Below, in pieces: positions 35,271 to 45,014 of a stretch of 64,000 nt of DNA. This DNA comes from Histoplasma ohiense (Eukaryota > Ascomycota > Eurotiomycetes > Onygenales > Ajellomycetaceae). Under the pieces are notes generated by a model that saw nothing but the letters and a program-made list of their open reading frames with translations, did not search any database and was not told the origin of the DNA. The stretch lies in NCBI GenBank assembly GCA_017607445.1, contig JAEVHH010000001.1, forward strand, positions 744,001 to 808,000, in the 5' to 3' direction. A program made the position numbers and the translations under genes. Each line of letters starts with the position of its first letter. The first letter of the stretch is position 1.

Positions 35271-35758
35271 GACGGTGTTATATAGTGCCTTGGCGGGCAA
35301 GAACTTCTGACATGAACCTCCGTACGGAGTACGTGATATATGTGAATCATGCATATATATATCTCTTGAGGAACAGGTGGCTACCCTAAGGATTGATCCT
35401 TTTGGCGTGGTTGGTATCCGTAAAGTCCTCCTATGTGCATCTATATTTAGTCAGGATTTCATGTTTTACAGATGATTGGCTGAGAAGATATTTGAGGTGG
35501 CTGGAAGCTTGAATCATGCCGAAAGTTTTTCCGGCCGAAAAGATGAACCAATACTCAGGCGTGCGCGAGAAATTCAGCATGAGATATAAGGCCACCGGTA
35601 TCTAGAATGCTCATATTCCTCCCCTTACGTCATGATTTAGTTACTGTCGCAACTCTGTAACGCTGTTAGACGTGGGTGGGGATTTGGCGTTGTCTCATCG
35701 AGTTGGTGACGGCAATAGGCCTGTGCCCATCGGGTGTTGGCATCCTAATCTGAAGACC
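35271..35758. promoter_or_regulatory. Upstream region of ARL3
   Basis: The first GC-balanced DNA after the transposon block. It contains a palindrome at 35318-35332 built on CTCCGTACGGAG. No TATA box stands out. The promoter presumably lies here, only about 500 bp from heterochromatin-like DNA. Confidence 0.4.
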
Positions 35759-36625
35759 ATGTACCATCTTGCCAAATCGATTTATTTCTATGCTACGAGT
35801 AAAGATGGTATGTCTTGCCCACGATATCATACTTCAACTACCTCCACCCCCTAGACCCCCCATGTAACCAATTTCCCATCGACCCAAAATCACTATTGAC
35901 TTCGCAACAATATAGAATACTCCGTCCTGCTCCTTGGCCTGGATAATGCAGGCAAAACTACTTTGCTAAACCAGATAAAAGCTCTCTTCCTCCCCACCGA
36001 CCCAAACAACACCGTGACGCAGCCCCTCCCTGGCAAAACCGTCCCAACCGTCGGCCAAAATGTCGCAACTATTCCGCTTCCAGACATGTACTTAAAAATA
36101 TGGGATATAGGAGGACAGATATCAATGCGTGGCCTCTGGCAAAGCTACTATTCGAGCTGTCATGCCATTATTTTTGTGGTCGATAGTGCAGATGTAGGCG
36201 AAGACGCAGACGTTTCGCGCCTTGCTCAGAGTGGACATAAAGGAGGGCCAAATGCGCCATCGAACGCCAAGGGACGTTCAGGTGCTATTACCGAACCCAT
36301 GAACGCCATAGATCCCCAGGGTGAATTTGGGAGATTGGATGAGTGTCGCCAGGTTCTTGAGTCCGTATTGCAGCATGCGGAGACGATCGGGGTGCCCATC
36401 CTTGTGCTCGCGAATAAGCAAGATAGAGAAGATTGCGTGGAGGTAGTGAGGATCAAGGAAGGTTTTGTGAGAAAGGTGTTTGAGGGCGAGGAAGGGGGTG
36501 GTGTGCGAGATAGTCGAGTGTTGCCCGTCAGTGCGCTGATGGGGAGCGGGGTGAGGGAAGCAGTGGAATGGGTTCGTAGTAGGGTGAAATGGAACAAGGA
36601 AAGTAGACCTCCTGTGATGAGATAA
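35759..36625 (+). CDS. ARL3: ARF-like GTPase Arl3/ARFRP1
   Basis: Two exons, 35759-35807 and 35916-36625, join in frame to 252 residues; the intron runs GTATGT...ATATAG. The N-terminus MYHLAKSIYF...EYSVLLLG resembles yeast Arl3p and lacks the Gly2 used for myristoylation. In yeast the homologue is N-acetylated and acts at the trans-Golgi to recruit Arl1. Nucleotide-binding motifs: G1 GLDNAGKT (24-31), the switch region PTVGQNVAT, G3 WDIGGQ (from residue 79) and G4 NKQD (183-186). The C-terminus ends KESRPPVMR, as in Arl3. Odd: a Gly/Ala/Asp-rich insert of about 40 residues (roughly 114-154) splits the G-domain just after VDSAD and before RLDECR. The gene converges with SPT14. Confidence 0.93.
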
Positions 36626-37170
36626 AAAATAGATAGCAGTGATATTCTACCCGTTTCCCATTGGAATAGCCATATACTCAATTTTTATCTGGTTTTACCG
36701 GGTGTGCGTTAATTCAACCGCGTTGGCATTCACCAATAGGTTTTGTGCTGCTCATCCTGGAAAAAAAAATGTTATAAAATTAGTGCTAGGTGCTCCTCTA
36801 ATTGAATTGTGTACATCATTCCTTGCTCCCAGAATTCATTCAAAACCACTCAAGATTCCTCTTTAGTAAAAGTAACCTTCTCTGCCTTAGCTAGGAATAG
36901 CCTTCTTGACAATATTGCAAGCAGTCGTGGGCGCTTACCATTCCTGAAGCCGCCACACCAAAAACGTTGTTTGAATCCTAACGCCGGCGCTCAAAAAGTG
37001 GAGTTTAGGCGTTCAGAAACGAATAGTTTCGTATAGATCCAATCCTGGAATGACACCAAATAGACACTGGCTCCCAAAATGAGTAGGCTAGCCACGATTT
37101 CGGTGTGTAGGGATGTGCATCTGGCTAGTTTCGAAAATGTGAGTATTTTTATGCGGCCATACCAACTGAA
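36626..37170. other. Intergenic, convergent 3' ends of ARL3 and SPT14
   Basis: 545 bp between two stop codons. No gene is seen; 3' UTRs are expected. Confidence 0.6.
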
Positions 37171-38901
37171 TTAATATATCACGCTCCGTCGTGTGGTGCT
37201 GCGCCTCGATTCTCGGTGAATAGAGGAATCGACTTCATGGGACTCCCTACTTCCTACAGTCGGTTTCCTTGGCCAGCTTCTCGCAATATCAATGCTGCTA
37301 CGGGGGAACCATATTTCAAGGAAAACATAGAGCAAGAAGTCTATGACAACGCAAAGACAAAACAATTTCCCAGCCCATATGCCACAGCCGTAGTAGCGTT
37401 TTAGTCGATCGATGAGAGCGAAACTATTGATGCGGCCCCTTGTTGCAGTCCAACCTTGTCCAGGAAAGTAGCCGTAAAACTCTTCTTCGCTTATGGCACC
37501 ACATATTCCATTGTAAACACGCTCTGTTCGTCGGGCGACATCCGTCCACGAATACATCATGCGTACTTGTTCATGAAATTTGTCAGTGCAGACTCTGTTC
37601 GAGCGAAGGGCTACAATTGCCCTGCCGGTCGCCTGAACAAGATCATCTTCCTCAGGTTTTGCAAATGTTGTCATGTGCTGTGGCAAGACTTCTGGAATGC
37701 CCCCGACACGGGTACAAACGACGTATAGTCCACAACTAGCGGCTTCTACAATCACCGTTCCGAATGCTTCAGTCAAACTCGGATGAAGATAGATATGTCC
37801 CCGCACCATCACATTGCGGACTTCCTCATGTCGAACCGCTCCGAGGAATTCGACTTTGTCTTGTAGAACTTTACGTTCTAGCATTTGCTCTAGGTCAATA
37901 GCCTTGGGCCCTGAACCTGCGATAATGAAGCGTACATTCGGGTGAGAAGCTAAGATTCTTGGTATCGCCGCAATTAAGAGATCTGTTCCCTTGTTATAAA
38001 AAAGTCGTGATATAACAACAATTGTGATAATATCATCCGGGCCCAATAAGGCACGTGGCACAGGCGTTTTGTTATTTTCATCGGCGCTGTACGACAAGGG
38101 GCGAAAATTCTCGGCCACAACGGCGTTAGGAATAACTGACACCATCAGAGGATCGAGAGAAGCGCGAAGGACTGTGTTCTCCTTGCTTCATGATGGCAAT
38201 CAGCACAGTCGTGACTTTTGACTCGTCCCCAAAGCTATTTAAAGCTTACCAGGTATGGCTGACGCAAATAACATGGTCAACATCACTCAGGGTAAATTTC
38301 AGGAGTTTGTTCGTAAGGATTGAACCCGCGTCTGCGAAACCAAACAGCGAGTGATCTGTAAAAACTGTGCGCAAGCCCATAGTGCGCGCATGTAGAATGG
38401 CTTCATGGCAAAAACTGCTCAGACTTTGATGTCCGTGCACAATCGCAATCTGTTCGCGTATGATTATGTTACGAAAAATGGGGAAGAAGGAGAAGACCGT
38501 AGGCATAGTCGATTCGCGGTAAATGACAAAAAATGGGACATAATAGACCTTGAGTCCATTACTGAGATATCGCACTCCGGTCCGGCCCTTATAGGCATGA
38601 GTGACGATGATTACTTTATGGCCCCTGTCTATTAATTTCTATAGTGCAAGTTAACACCTCGCCACGAGAGAGCATTTTTAAGCTGTACTGACGGATGAAA
38701 GTTGGTATATGTGACTTTCCACTCCTCCTAGACATTGTTAGCCATGCGTTGCATGTTCCCAATATAAATATCCACTCATAACACGTACCAGGTTGGGGGA
38801 AAAAAAAGTCACTAATCATACTGAGACTGTTAATTACTTCGTCCTTGGGGGGTTTATGGGGATATTGGGAAGTGAATAGCTTACGCAATATTATACGGCA
38901 T
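37171..38901 (-). CDS. SPT14: GPI-anchor GlcNAc-transferase catalytic subunit (PIG-A/Gpi3)
   Basis: Five exons on the reverse strand: 38901-38885, 38820-38789, 38727-38693, 38638-38250 and 38185-37171. They join to 495 residues with all phases closing. Introns have GTAAGC/GTACGT/GTCAGT donors and TTAAC or TGAT-like branch sites. The protein starts MPYNIAMISDFFFPQPG, matching the family, and carries the long conserved SILTNKLLKFTLSDVDHVIC block. A GT4 glycosyltransferase domain follows (SRLFYNKGTDLLI; EAFGTVIVEAASCG, the donor-binding E-X7-E type site). A C-terminal hydrophobic segment (LFCLCVVIDFLLYVFLEIWF) anchors it in the ER. It transfers GlcNAc from UDP-GlcNAc to phosphatidylinositol, the first step of GPI synthesis. 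It shares a 170-bp upstream gap with DBP6. Confidence 0.95.
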
Positions 38902-39071
38902 TTTGACGACGATAGTATTCTCCTCCGCAATGTGTTTAGGACACTCATAGTTTCTAGAGTATTGGATAGTTGAAGATGATGCGTTGGAGGCGGTGAGCTT
39001 TTCTGCCAATATCAAGAAATTTCCAATCTCAGTGTGTTTCAGCAAATCTTCATCAAGCATGACCCGATATT
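38902..39071. promoter_or_regulatory. Divergent promoter region of SPT14 and DBP6
   Basis: Only 170 bp separate the two start codons, so both core promoters and 5' UTRs must lie here or overlap the genes. I see no strong TATA box. Confidence 0.65.
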
Positions 39072-41549
39072 ATGGCTGCCTCATTTCACCTTAGATACAT
39101 TCCTCCAAGGGACGATCCCGCACCTAGCCATTCTAAAACCTTGGTGTCTCCGGCTGCGTTTGAAAAGCGGAAGAGAAAACATGATCCCGCCTACGATGAG
39201 CCAATTCCGCCATCCATTCCATCCAAGAAGGCCAGGAAGCAAGAAGACGAAAATCCGGAGGCTTCTGGCGCGGACCCACAATCTCACCTGGCAGCAGCTA
39301 GACGGCAGGACACATATTCGCATTCCTATTCGAAAGCAGAAAGTAATATTTCGCCCGCAGCGGAGGGGCAAGAACATGTTCAGATTAATTCACTCATGGG
39401 AGGGAAGGAAAACAAGGACCTTAAACAAAGCAACCATAGAACATCAACGCCTTACAGCGCACCTAAAGTGTCTACGGATTTAAGTCATAGGTTGGAGCTG
39501 CCAGGGAAATTGGATCGGAAAGATGATGATGTATGGACTAAAATTGCTCTAGAAAAACATGCTGGGGTCTTGTCAAAATTCGAGAAGTCGACATTAAAGT
39601 CGACATCAGCAGCTCCCAAGAAAAGCCAATCAAACATGATCGGTGACAGAGGCACTGAAAACATCACTCCCCATGGGCTTGAACCACTCCCACAGCCTGC
39701 CTCTTCGCCACTCGATATCGAGTCGCCGACATACTCGACGCTTCCTGCTTGGCTTACTCAACCCTTCGCTGCCGCCACCCTGCCCGAACGAAATTTCTCA
39801 AACCTAGGAGTGAACAAAACTCTTGTTTCAGTTCTTGAGAGGCGCGGATATACTGAAGCCTTTCCCATCCAGGCAGCCGTTTTAGAATTACTTGGTACCG
39901 GTAAACATAGGCATTCGGGGGATCTTTGTATATCGGCTGCCACAGGTTCCGGGAAAACTCTGGCATACGCTCTCCCGCTGGTAGCGGGTATTGAACACTC
40001 ATCCTATCCCAGATTGCGAGGACTGGTTGTTGTGCCTACACGAGAGCTCGTTTGGCAAGCTCGAGAAGCTTGCGAACTCTGTGCTACCGGGACGGGCCTC
40101 AGGATAGGAACAGCTGTCGGTACGGCATCGCTAAACGAAGAACAGGCGTCCCTCATTAAACACGAACAATTCTACTCTCCCAGTACTGATCAAATAAAGA
40201 ACATTCAGCAGATGAGCGCTGATGCCTGGACGTCGTTCAACATTCAGGAGTATATTTCCGAAGCCGAGAGCTCTCCTTCGGCGTTTCCCAACCATGTTGC
40301 AATCCCGTCACCCAGCGTTGACATCTTAATATGTACTCCAGGCCGACTTGTTCAGCATATCAAGTCTACTAAAGGATTCACATTGGGACATTTAGAGTGG
40401 TTAGTGATTGATGAAGCCGACCGCCTACTGAACGAAAGTTTTCAAGAATGGGTCGAGGTTGTGATCCCAGCTTTAGACAGAAACAGAATCGATGTCAATG
40501 CTAAAAGTGGGGGGGTTTTGCAGGAGCTGGGATGGAATACATGCAAACCTAGACTTCAAAAGATAATCCTCAGCGCGACCATGACAAGAGATATCTCGAA
40601 ACTTCAGGCTTTGCGATTGGGAAATCCCAAACTTGTAGTTTCCGATGATCCTAGAATTAGTAACGTTGCGAAGATCCCTTCAGAAGCGCATGGAGATATC
40701 ATCAAAAAGGATGACCATAAATTTAACCTACCCCCAACCTTGCGTGAAATGTTTGTTCCAGTTGGTGATGCTGCAGAGAAGCCACTTTATCTCCTTACTC
40801 TTTTACTTTCACATTTTAAGCTGGGTGGGGCCAATTCTGCGAGCCTTCCGCGATCTCGTTCTCATTCGATCACATCGGACTCAAATTCCACCAGCTCAGC
40901 TTCAAAGTCATTGGAGGATAGTTTGCTTGACGCGTCGTCAACAGCATCACATAGTCCCTCTGATACCGATTCGTCAGAACAATCAGCAGCCGTCGTCCAC
41001 AACTTTAAACCAATGGCTGCATCTGCGTCCGTGTCTTCTGTTTTGATCTTTGCCAGGTCTTCCGAATCAGCATCAAGACTAGCTCGTCTTCTCTCACTCA
41101 TGCACCCGCCATTTGCCAGCCGTATCGGAACCCTGACAAAGTCCAACAAGTCCAGTACCTCGCGGAAAACACTATCTGCATACCGCAACGGCAAATTATC
41201 AATTGTCATCGCTACTGACCGTGCATCTCGTGGTTTGGATCTTCCTTCTCTCACACATGTCGTGAATTATGATATTCCCACCAGCCTAACATCATATATT
41301 CATCGCGTCGGCCGAACGGCTCGTGCTGGCCGATCAGGGTCGGCCTGGACACTGGTTGCCCATAGTGAAGGGAGGTGGTTTGCCAACGAGGTCGTAAAAT
41401 GCCGTAAATATGGCGTTTCGAGAGTCGGCACTGTCGAAAGAGTCATCGTCAAACTTGATGAAGAAAATTCCCATCTTAAAAAGAAATATTCGGTCGCATT
41501 GGGTCTGTTACAAATAGAGGTAAAGGGGACTCAAGCCAAGCACAGGTAG
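39072..41549 (+). CDS. DBP6: DEAD-box RNA helicase Dbp6 (60S ribosome assembly)
   Basis: Single exon, 825 residues. The first about 210 residues are polar and disordered, as in Dbp6, which is longer than most DEAD-box proteins. Motifs in order: Q motif around 263-268 (AFPIQ), motif I AATGSGKT (289), Ia PTRELVWQ (321), Ib TPGRL (422), II DEAD (447), III SAT (501), V ATDRASRGLDLP (714) and VI HRVGRTARAG (744). Two inserts are seen: about 65 residues between Ia and Ib, and a Ser-rich insert of about 70 residues near 585-650 between III and IV. In yeast Dbp6 acts in the nucleolus in early pre-60S assembly with Npa1/Npa2/Rsa3. Start chosen at the ATG giving the conserved N-terminal RYIPP motif (residues 8-12). 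Confidence 0.95.
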   Translation: MAASFHLRYIPPRDDPAPSHSKTLVSPAAFEKRKRKHDPAYDEPIPPSIPSKKARKQEDENPEASGADPQSHLAAARRQDTYSHSYSKAESNISPAAEGQEHVQINSLMGGKENKDLKQSNHRTSTPYSAPKVSTDLSHRLELPGKLDRKDDDVWTKIALEKHAGVLSKFEKSTLKSTSAAPKKSQSNMIGDRGTENITPHGLEPLPQPASSPLDIESPTYSTLPAWLTQPFAAATLPERNFSNLGVNKTLVSVLERRGYTEAFPIQAAVLELLGTGKHRHSGDLCISAATGSGKTLAYALPLVAGIEHSSYPRLRGLVVVPTRELVWQAREACELCATGTGLRIGTAVGTASLNEEQASLIKHEQFYSPSTDQIKNIQQMSADAWTSFNIQEYISEAESSPSAFPNHVAIPSPSVDILICTPGRLVQHIKSTKGFTLGHLEWLVIDEADRLLNESFQEWVEVVIPALDRNRIDVNAKSGGVLQELGWNTCKPRLQKIILSATMTRDISKLQALRLGNPKLVVSDDPRISNVAKIPSEAHGDIIKKDDHKFNLPPTLREMFVPVGDAAEKPLYLLTLLLSHFKLGGANSASLPRSRSHSITSDSNSTSSASKSLEDSLLDASSTASHSPSDTDSSEQSAAVVHNFKPMAASASVSSVLIFARSSESASRLARLLSLMHPPFASRIGTLTKSNKSSTSRKTLSAYRNGKLSIVIATDRASRGLDLPSLTHVVNYDIPTSLTSYIHRVGRTARAGRSGSAWTLVAHSEGRWFANEVVKCRKYGVSRVGTVERVIVKLDEENSHLKKKYSVALGLLQIEVKGTQAKHR

Positions 41550-43136
41550 CCGGGGAAACCTGGGTTTTGATAACCTTTGTGCTGCCGGTACATGTATATA
41601 TAATCGTACGATTTTAAGTTGTCTGAACATTTTTCATGCCGAGCACATTGTAATTATTCATGTTCGTACTTGATCTCCAGGGTAGTTGCTAGCACTTTAT
41701 CGGTGTTTTAATATTCTGGCTCGCTGGCCTACATAATATGCCGAACAGAGCATATCCATTTATTTGGTGCGAAACGGATATGTACTGTACGTGCAATAAC
41801 GTACTTCACCACTTTCCCGGCCATGCCACCTTCTTGGTCACTTTGTACCACCACATGCCCGACTGCGAATAGCCGCTAGACTAGTCCCCATTTGTGGCGT
41901 CTAAGCTCGCCTCTAACGCGCGTCCTACCCCTGAACAGCACAGATACAGATCTGTAGGAGGGTTGAATCTTGGTTGGTTGTTTATCTATCTAGTGGCGAG
42001 CTAATATCCATGGATATGTGTGTGGCTCACGTGGGATAGGGCTTGTGTAGTAGCTCCAACAGGTATTCCCCCGAAATCCTGAGCTGCTCCAGTGGTCAGA
42101 TACATGTTTCTCCTCCCTACGCTATAGCTCTTCACATTATCTACTAGGCCTACGCCCTCACAATTATGATTAAATTGATATTTGAGATAAATATGAATCT
42201 TAGACTATAAGAATTCAACAACTCTAGTTCTAGCAGCAATGTTAGATAGATTGTAATCTTGCAATGATATATATATATAGTCAGAGTATTATATAGTTCA
42301 TTATATCAGTAGATAATCTAGCTATCAGCAGTGACAGAATCATCTCTCCTACAGCTTCAGAAGTCTGTTGCTGTATTTGAACACTAGTGGTTTTGCATGT
42401 AATGCAATGTTATCACTTAGCTTTTTAAATATTAGCATTGAGCTTTGACCGAGCAGAGTGATCCATGGGCAGTGAGCCGAATACTTTCTGATGATTGTGC
42501 ATAAATTAGCACAAGCGGACGACACTAGGCTAAATGGAATCAGTTAAACGCTTTTTGAATCACCAACTGAAAATGTATTACAAGAGTATATGTTCGATGG
42601 TGTTGCAAGGAACATATGAGAACAAATACATGTACGAACATCTCAATTAGTTTGAACTAGTCGTATTAATATTGTGTGGGATAAATATTAGGAGTCAAGG
42701 ATAGAACCGGAACTAGCAGGACGTTTCATTATCCCAGCGCCCAAAGTTAGTTCAACGGATAAGGTGGACATGTATTAGGGATTGGAGTACATTCGGCATA
42801 GCTTTCAAGGAATTTGAGGATGCTTCAGAGAAAACAGTGAAGTTGGGATTTAGAGATCTGCATCGAAAGGGTTTCCCGTGCCCAACAACCTGGGGGAGAA
42901 GAACCAAGTAGGAGTTAAAGCGTATGGGGATCAACTGAGAGGAATCCCAAGGAGTTAAAAGAAAACATTAAGGTATATAGTTTACTATCGTAAGAACCCG
43001 CAAAGGCTGAAATGTGAATTAAAAAGCAATTAACTTTCCTTCGAACATAACTATGTATCCAGGATATATACTTGCCAAAACGAAAAGTAAACAGCAACAG
43101 ACATAGTTAACTATTTCTTGCATGGGGGAATAGGTC
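41550..43136. other. Intergenic, convergent; includes an AT-rich patch
   Basis: 1.6 kb between two stop codons. About 42150-42362 is AT-rich with a TA run and looks like decayed repeat DNA, ending CTCTCCTACAG. I found no terminal repeats or target duplication for it. No coding sequence is convincing. Confidence 0.5.
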
Positions 43137-45014
43137 TTAAAGAAATACAATTACTATTGCAAGAGCCGCAGCAGCACTTATATAGTACTGAGATAAAGGA
43201 ACAAGGATAGAATTTGCGGTTCCGGGGAAACCAATCGGGGGAGAATCGGTAGGGCTCCCTCCAGTTGGACCGGAGTCAGTTGGTGGTGTTTCACCTCCAC
43301 TTCTGCCTGATTGTGTAGGGCTATTCGATGCCGAAGGGCTTTCACCTGGTCCACCTGTGGTGGGAGTTGGAGTGATCTCAACCCCAGTCTTAGTCGGTGG
43401 AGCGGTTGTCGAAGCACCGTCGGTTGGGCTGGCGGTTTTGGAAGAATCACTTGATGGCAGTGTATTGGGTGCTTCGGTAGGGGTTACTGGAGTTTGTATG
43501 GGAGTTTCGGAGGGAGATCCTGGCGGAGATTCCGTGGGAGTGGTTGGGGGTGGATTCGTTGTTAAGGTCGAGGGTCCACCAGTAGTACTTTGTGCTGGCG
43601 GCGGGGATGTTTCACCTGGCGGTGTTTCACAAAAATCCAATATCGACCTAAAATTGGGAGCTTTCTCTCGTAGGGCTTCCTTAGGGTTGCCTATCCTTGC
43701 CTGGATTGCAATGCATCGATGGCATTCATTTAAGAAAGTCATGAATGCCGAATTGCCAACGCAGAGTTCCGCTGTAAGTCCATGATGTTCCGCCTCCAAG
43801 CCGGCATAATCGCAGGAGGCATAGCACTGACTAGGTAATTGATCGGGAAGTTGTCTTTGATGCAGAGCTGAATATTTCGTTGGGTATCTGGTCGGATATC
43901 TTGTCGGATAAGTTACTTGATAGTCTGTCGGATAGTCCGTCGGATAGTCTGTCGGATAGTCTGTCGGATAGTCCGTCGGATAGTCTGTCGGATAGTCTGT
44001 TGGATAGTCTGTCGGATAGTCTGTCGGATAGTCTGTTGGAGAGTCTGTCGGGTATCGCGTCGGAGATTGAGTAGGATACTGCGTTGGATAGTGTGTCGGG
44101 TAGTGTGTCGGAGATCGAGTAGTGTAGGACGTGGGATATGGCTTCCCCGGTGTCGAATCCCTGAACTTGAAGATATCATAATCCAATCCAAATATTCGAG
44201 GATTAAGGTTGTAATAGTGTGGGGAGGCAATAAATTTGTCCAGTGTTGAATTCGACGGATCCCAGTGTTGGTAAGGTTCGAGGGGAGGGGGAGAGTGGCA
44301 TTCCTCTGGGCTACAGTGAAATTCGGGTGAAGGAAGCCCAACCTCGAAGTTGCAGTCTCCGTCGGCTTCGCTGCGGTTTGGGATACATAACTTGCCTGGG
44401 GGGCAGCCCCATAAATAATCGGAGGGAACGGGAGCGGTGGGCGTATAGGTGGGGTTAACAGTACGGGATGGGCAGAGAGAAACAGCATAAGAAGCAGTCA
44501 TTGTCACCGTATCTGTAGTGCAGCTGCCTGGAAGAGTTACAGTTTCGGTTTCGCCTGGAGCAGTTGTGGTGGTCACAATTGTAGATCCAGGAAGCGTTTT
44601 AGTTGATCCAGGCATGGTGGTGACAGTAGTCTCGGTTGTTGTTGTAGGGATGGTGGTCACTGTAGTTTCAGTTGTAGTTGTGGAAACGGTGGTGGTGTGC
44701 TCCTTGGTCTCAGTGACAGTTACAGTAACCGGATAAGGTGAGGGACAGGTTGGTGGATGATGATCCTTCACACAACAAATTAATTCAATCCTGCAAAGTC
44801 ATATTGGACGACAACAAAGTGAATATATCCTTACATTGCACCATGAGATAAGTATAGCTGCGTCAATGTCTATCAAAGCGGGAGGGCCCGACTTCTCGCG
44901 AGAAGGCTCCCCCCCTATATTGAGTCCTACCTTGACCCCAACGCCTTCATTCTGGGCCTTGCCTGGTAGTACACCCACGGAGAGCAAGGCCAAAGAAATC
45001 AAGAGCAATGTCAT
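43137..45014 (-). CDS. Secreted or GPI-anchored PT-repeat cell-surface protein
   Basis: Best model: exon 1 45014-44835 and exon 2 44765-43137, intron GTAAGG...GTGAAG (69 bp), 602 residues. A nearer CAG acceptor exists but puts a stop in frame with that donor. Exon 1 encodes a signal peptide (MTLLLISLALLSVGVLPGKAQ). Then come a Thr-rich TTTTETTVTT stalk, a Cys-containing region (CPPGKLC, CSPEEC), about 25 Pro-Thr repeats including ten identical PTDY units, a Cys-rich part (CYASCDYAG...C...C..C) and a Ser/Thr/Pro-rich tail. It ends in a hydrophobic segment (YYISAAAALAIVIVFL) of GPI-signal type. The likely role is a heavily O-glycosylated wall or surface protein. No enzymatic domain is recognised; it is not assigned to a named family. 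Confidence 0.8.
43918..44120. repeat. 12-bp coding tandem array (PTDY repeats)
   Basis: Ten near-identical 12-mers of the type GATAGTCTGTCG run 43921-44040, with degenerate units to about 44120. They encode Pro-Thr-Asp-Tyr on the reverse strand and leave all other frames open, which creates several spurious ORFs. Such arrays commonly vary in copy number between strains. Confidence 0.92.

Noticed and set aside
42150..42362. Solo LTR candidate ending CTCCTACAG
   Set aside because: No target duplication or second copy could be found in the window.
42740..42815. tRNA-like stretch (TAGTTCAACGGATAAGG, then GGAGTACATTCGG)
   Set aside because: The A-box-like part is fair but the B box is poor and no cloverleaf closes.
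43357..44736. Several forward and alternate-frame ORFs across the PT-repeat gene
   Set aside because: The 12-bp repeats and biased codons keep all frames open; only the reverse-strand frame has signal peptide, Cys pattern and GPI tail.
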